A model generated the notes under the pieces. It did no database searches, had not been told where the DNA came from, and worked only from the letters and a program-made list of their open reading frames with translations. Of a DNA stretch of 7,839 bases, positions 5,460 to 7,839 are shown one piece after another (the stretch's first letter is position 1; each line of letters opens with the position of its first letter). Source of the stretch: Clostridiales bacterium (lineage in GTDB: Bacteria > Bacillota > Clostridia > Christensenellales > Christensenellaceae); the NCBI GenBank assembly GCA_019420265.1, contig JAHZHM010000029.1, positions 1 through 7,839 of the forward strand. Reading direction: 5' to 3'. Position numbers and translations under genes: made by a program.

Positions 5460-7553
5460 ATGACGCAAATTTCCGAAATCTTCGGAAGCATGGTCTTTGG
5501 GGATACCGCAATGCGGGAAAAACTGCCCAAAGATGTCTACAAGGCCCTCAAGAAAACCATTCGGAATGGGAAAACTCTGGATCCCGAAATTGCCGGCGCT
5601 GTGGCCAACGCGATGAAAGCCTGGGCCATTGAAAAGGGCGCGACGCACTACACGCATTGGTTCCAGCCCATGACCGGCATCACTGCCGAAAAGCACGATT
5701 CCTTCATCAGCCCCACTTCGGATGGCGGCATCATCCTGGAATTTTCCGGCAAAGAGCTGATCAAAGGCGAGCCGGATGCTTCCAGCTTCCCGAACGGCGG
5801 CCTGCGGGCGACTTTCGAGGCCAGAGGCTATACCGCCTGGGATCCCACCTCCTATGCTTTTATCAAAGACGGTGTGCTCTGCATCCCGACGGCCTTCTGC
5901 TCCTATAATGGCCAGGCGCTGGATAAGAAAACGCCCCTGCTGCGCTCGATGGAGGCGATCAACAAACAGGCGCTGCGCATTTTGAGGCTGTTCGGCAACC
6001 AGGAGGCGACCAACGTCATCTCCAATGTCGGCCCGGAGCAGGAATATTTCCTCATCGATACGGAGCTATATAACCAGAGAAAAGACCTCTTTTTCACGGG
6101 CCGCACGCTGTTTGGCGCAAAGCCGCCCAAGGGCCAGGAGCTTTCGGATCACTATTTTGGCAGTATCAAGACCAGAGTTGCCGAATTTATGGAGGATCTG
6201 GATATCGAGCTTTGGAAAATCGGCATTCTCGCCAAGACCGAGCACAACGAAGTTGCTCCTTCTCAGCATGAGCTCGCCCCCGTTTACACCACAACGAATA
6301 TCGCCACAGATCATAACCAGCTAACTATGGAGATCATGAAGAAAGTCGCCAAGCGCCATGGGCTGACCTGCCTGCTGCACGAAAAGCCCTTTGCCGGCCT
6401 CAACGGCTCTGGCAAGCACAACAACTGGTCGCTTTCCACAGATCAGGGCGAAAACCTTTTGGAGCCGGGCAGCTCTCCGGAAGAGAACGCACAGTTCCTG
6501 CTCTTCCTTTGCGCCGTCATCAAGGCCGTGGATGAGCACCAGGATTTGCTGCGTATCTCCGTCGCCAGTGCGGGCAACGACCATCGTCTGGGCGGGCACG
6601 AAGCGCCTCCGGCCATTATGTCCATGTTCCTGGGCGATGAACTGACGGCCATTTTGGATTCCATCATGCAGGGCATCCCCTATGATAAGAACGATGTCGG
6701 CGAGATCGAGGTTGGCGTGCACGTTCTGCCCAAGTTCCCTCGGGATAATACGGACCGCAACCGGACTTCCCCGTTTGCTTTTACAGGCAACAAATTTGAA
6801 TTCCGCATGCTGGGCTCCAGCGATTCCATCGCCTGCACCAACTATATCATCAATACCATCGTCTCGGATGTGCTGATGGAGTTTGCAAATCAGCTGGAAT
6901 CCGCACAGGATTTCCATAAAGAATTGCAGAAGCTCATCAAAAACACGCTCAATGCCCATAAGCGCATTATCTTCAACGGCAACGGCTATACAGAAGAATG
7001 GGCGCAGGAGGCAGAGCGCAGAGGATTGCTCAACCTAAAGACCACCGTCGATGCGCTTCCCTACTATATCAAGCCGGAGAATGTTGCGCTGTTCGAGCGG
7101 CACGGCATCTTCACCGAGCCCGAGATGTATTCCCGCTATGAGATCCTCATGGAGAACTACTGCAAAGTGCTCAATATCGAGGGGTTGACCATGCTGGATA
7201 TGGTCAAAAAGGATATCTTCCCGGCTGTCAGCGCATACTGCGGCGATCTTTCCAGCAACGCGCTGGCAAAGAAGGAGCTCTGCGAGAGCATTTCCTGCGA
7301 AAGTGAGATTGCGCTGCTCGAGAAGCTTTCCAAGCTCTCCTCTTGCCTGATGAAATCTGCGGATGAACTGGAAAATGCGCTGATGGGCGTCGCGGAATGC
7401 GGCGATATCAAGGCCAGAGCGGAATACTACCGCGATCAGGTTCTGCCCAAAATGCAGGAGCTGCGGGCGGTGGGCGACCAAATCGAGGTCAACCTGGGCC
7501 AGGACTACCTGCCCTATCCGACCTACGGCCAGCTGCTCTTCTCCGTATGTTAA
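5460..7553 (+). CDS. glnN: Glutamine synthetase type III
   Basis: The enzyme makes glutamine from glutamate, ammonia and ATP in the cytosol. At 697 residues it has the length of the type III family (about 700-730), not of GSI (about 450). An N-terminal GSIII-specific region covers about 1-180, with WFQPMTG (67-73) and [20 protein letters not shown] (110-129). The catalytic barrel follows: GPEQEYF (191-197) with metal-binding Glu, the stretch 259-276 containing [12 protein letters not shown], the signature [10 protein letters not shown] (315-324), and the nucleotide/phosphate region [16 protein letters not shown] (428-443) with [11 protein letters not shown] after it. The helical C-terminal extension is typical of type III. 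AGGAGG (5447-5452) lies 7 nt before the ATG. The gene is monocistronic: own promoter, leader hairpin and strong terminator. It is divergent from the operon whose GatA consumes glutamine, which suggests but does not prove a functional tie. No key residue seems missing. Confidence 0.97.
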   Translation: MTQISEIFGSMVFGDTAMREKLPKDVYKALKKTIRNGKTLDPEIAGAVANAMKAWAIEKGATHYTHWFQPMTGITAEKHDSFISPTSDGGIILEFSGKELIKGEPDASSFPNGGLRATFEARGYTAWDPTSYAFIKDGVLCIPTAFCSYNGQALDKKTPLLRSMEAINKQALRILRLFGNQEATNVISNVGPEQEYFLIDTELYNQRKDLFFTGRTLFGAKPPKGQELSDHYFGSIKTRVAEFMEDLDIELWKIGILAKTEHNEVAPSQHELAPVYTTTNIATDHNQLTMEIMKKVAKRHGLTCLLHEKPFAGLNGSGKHNNWSLSTDQGENLLEPGSSPEENAQFLLFLCAVIKAVDEHQDLLRISVASAGNDHRLGGHEAPPAIMSMFLGDELTAILDSIMQGIPYDKNDVGEIEVGVHVLPKFPRDNTDRNRTSPFAFTGNKFEFRMLGSSDSIACTNYIINTIVSDVLMEFANQLESAQDFHKELQKLIKNTLNAHKRIIFNGNGYTEEWAQEAERRGLLNLKTTVDALPYYIKPENVALFERHGIFTEPEMYSRYEILMENYCKVLNIEGLTMLDMVKKDIFPAVSAYCGDLSSNALAKKELCESISCESEIALLEKLSKLSSCLMKSADELENALMGVAECGDIKARAEYYRDQVLPKMQELRAVGDQIEVNLGQDYLPYPTYGQLLFSVC

Positions 7554-7558
7554 AGCTG

Positions 7559-7591
7559 AAAAAAGGAAGCGAGCAATCGCTTCCTTTTTTT
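7559..7591 (+). terminator. Intrinsic terminator of glnN
   Basis: A perfect stem, GGAAGCGA/TCGCTTCC, extended by A/T pairs, closes a GCAA tetraloop (7573-7576) and is followed by a run of Ts (7585-7591). It starts 6 nt after the glnN stop codon and insulates mgsA from glnN. Confidence 0.95.
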
Positions 7592-7603
7592 ATTCAATTT
7601 GCT

Positions 7604-7632
7604 TTGCCCGCCTTTTCGCTTCATGTTATACT
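7604..7632 (+). promoter_or_regulatory. Promoter of mgsA
   Basis: A -10 TATACT (7627-7632), with an extended TG one base upstream, is preceded at 17 bp by TTGCCC (7604-7609), a four-of-six match to the -35 consensus. It lies just after the glnN terminator and about 30 nt before the mgsA start. Confidence 0.7.
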
Positions 7633-7661
7633 AGAGAAAACCACAATGCGGAGGAACACGT

Positions 7662-7839
7662 ATGGCAGAATATATGACGCAAATCATCGGCAAACAGAAA
7701 AACATCGCGCTGATTGCCCATGATAATAAAAAGGCCGAGCTCATCGGCTGGTGCCAGGAACACAAGGAGACGCTGAACCAGCATTTTCTCTACGGCACAG
7801 GCACAACCGCTCGGATGATCAATATGCAGACGGGCCTAC
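7662..7839 (+). CDS. mgsA: Methylglyoxal synthase, N-terminal part (cut by window edge)
   Basis: The enzyme converts dihydroxyacetone phosphate to methylglyoxal and phosphate, a bypass of lower glycolysis used when phosphate is short or sugar phosphates build up. The 59 codons present begin MAEYMTQIIGKQKNIALIAH and align throughout with the Escherichia coli enzyme. H20 and K24 match its H19 and K23, and GTGTT (45-49) matches the phosphate-binding ATGTT loop. The catalytic Asp (D71 in E. coli) lies beyond the window. GGAGG (7650-7654) is 7 nt before the ATG. It has its own extended -10 promoter and is separated from glnN by a terminator, so the two are probably not co-transcribed. A MGS-like domain of PurH or CarB is less likely, given the start and the IALIAHD motif. 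Confidence 0.93.
   Translation, partial: MAEYMTQIIGKQKNIALIAHDNKKAELIGWCQEHKETLNQHFLYGTGTTARMINMQTGL

Noticed and set aside
5455..5463. Tiny ATG-TTA-TGA frame overlapping the glnN start, a possible regulatory mini-ORF
   Set aside because: Its ATG is only 2 nt from the Shine-Dalgarno, too close for efficient use; the glnN ATG at the proper 7-nt spacing is the real start.

Overview
The window looks like chromosomal DNA of a moderately GC-rich member of the Clostridia (Firmicutes). The pointers are a classical T-box leader, strong Gram-positive type ribosome binding sites, TTGACA/TATAAT promoters, a type III glutamine synthetase, and the indirect (transamidation) route to Asn-tRNA. The genus cannot be fixed from the sequence; a Christensenellales-like gut lineage is a guess. 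There is no mobile element, CRISPR array, tRNA or rRNA gene.

Minus-strand block (1-5201), in transcription order. First comes an EamA/DMT-family permease (5044-4121) with its own promoter. Next are a sigma-A-type promoter (4114-4087) and a T-box leader of about 260 nt ending in an intrinsic terminator (4080-3818). Then follow one 690-codon reading frame that encodes a complete aspartyl-tRNA synthetase joined in frame to a complete GatC (3787-1715), gatA (1702-260), and the first 87 codons of gatB (263 to the window edge). GatA and gatB overlap by ATGA, and the gatA ribosome binding site overlaps the aspS-gatC stop codon. The block is therefore one tightly coupled operon for misacylation of tRNA(Asn) with Asp followed by amidation to Asn-tRNA(Asn).

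Plus-strand block (5344-7839). A divergent promoter drives glnN, a 697-residue type III glutamine synthetase. Its roughly 80-nt leader holds a terminator-like hairpin. After a strong terminator, another promoter drives mgsA (methylglyoxal synthase), cut by the window end.

How it fits together: AspRS-GatC, GatA and GatB form the amidotransferase pathway, which consumes glutamine as amide donor; the divergent glnN makes that glutamine. The T-box appears to read an Asn (AAC) codon rather than an Asp codon, so the operon would respond to uncharged tRNA(Asn), the final product of the pathway. The most interesting points are the AspRS-GatC fusion, the A7 run at its junction, the Asn-type specifier, the glnN leader hairpin, and a near-identical 15/16-nt motif near the aspS promoter and upstream of glnN.
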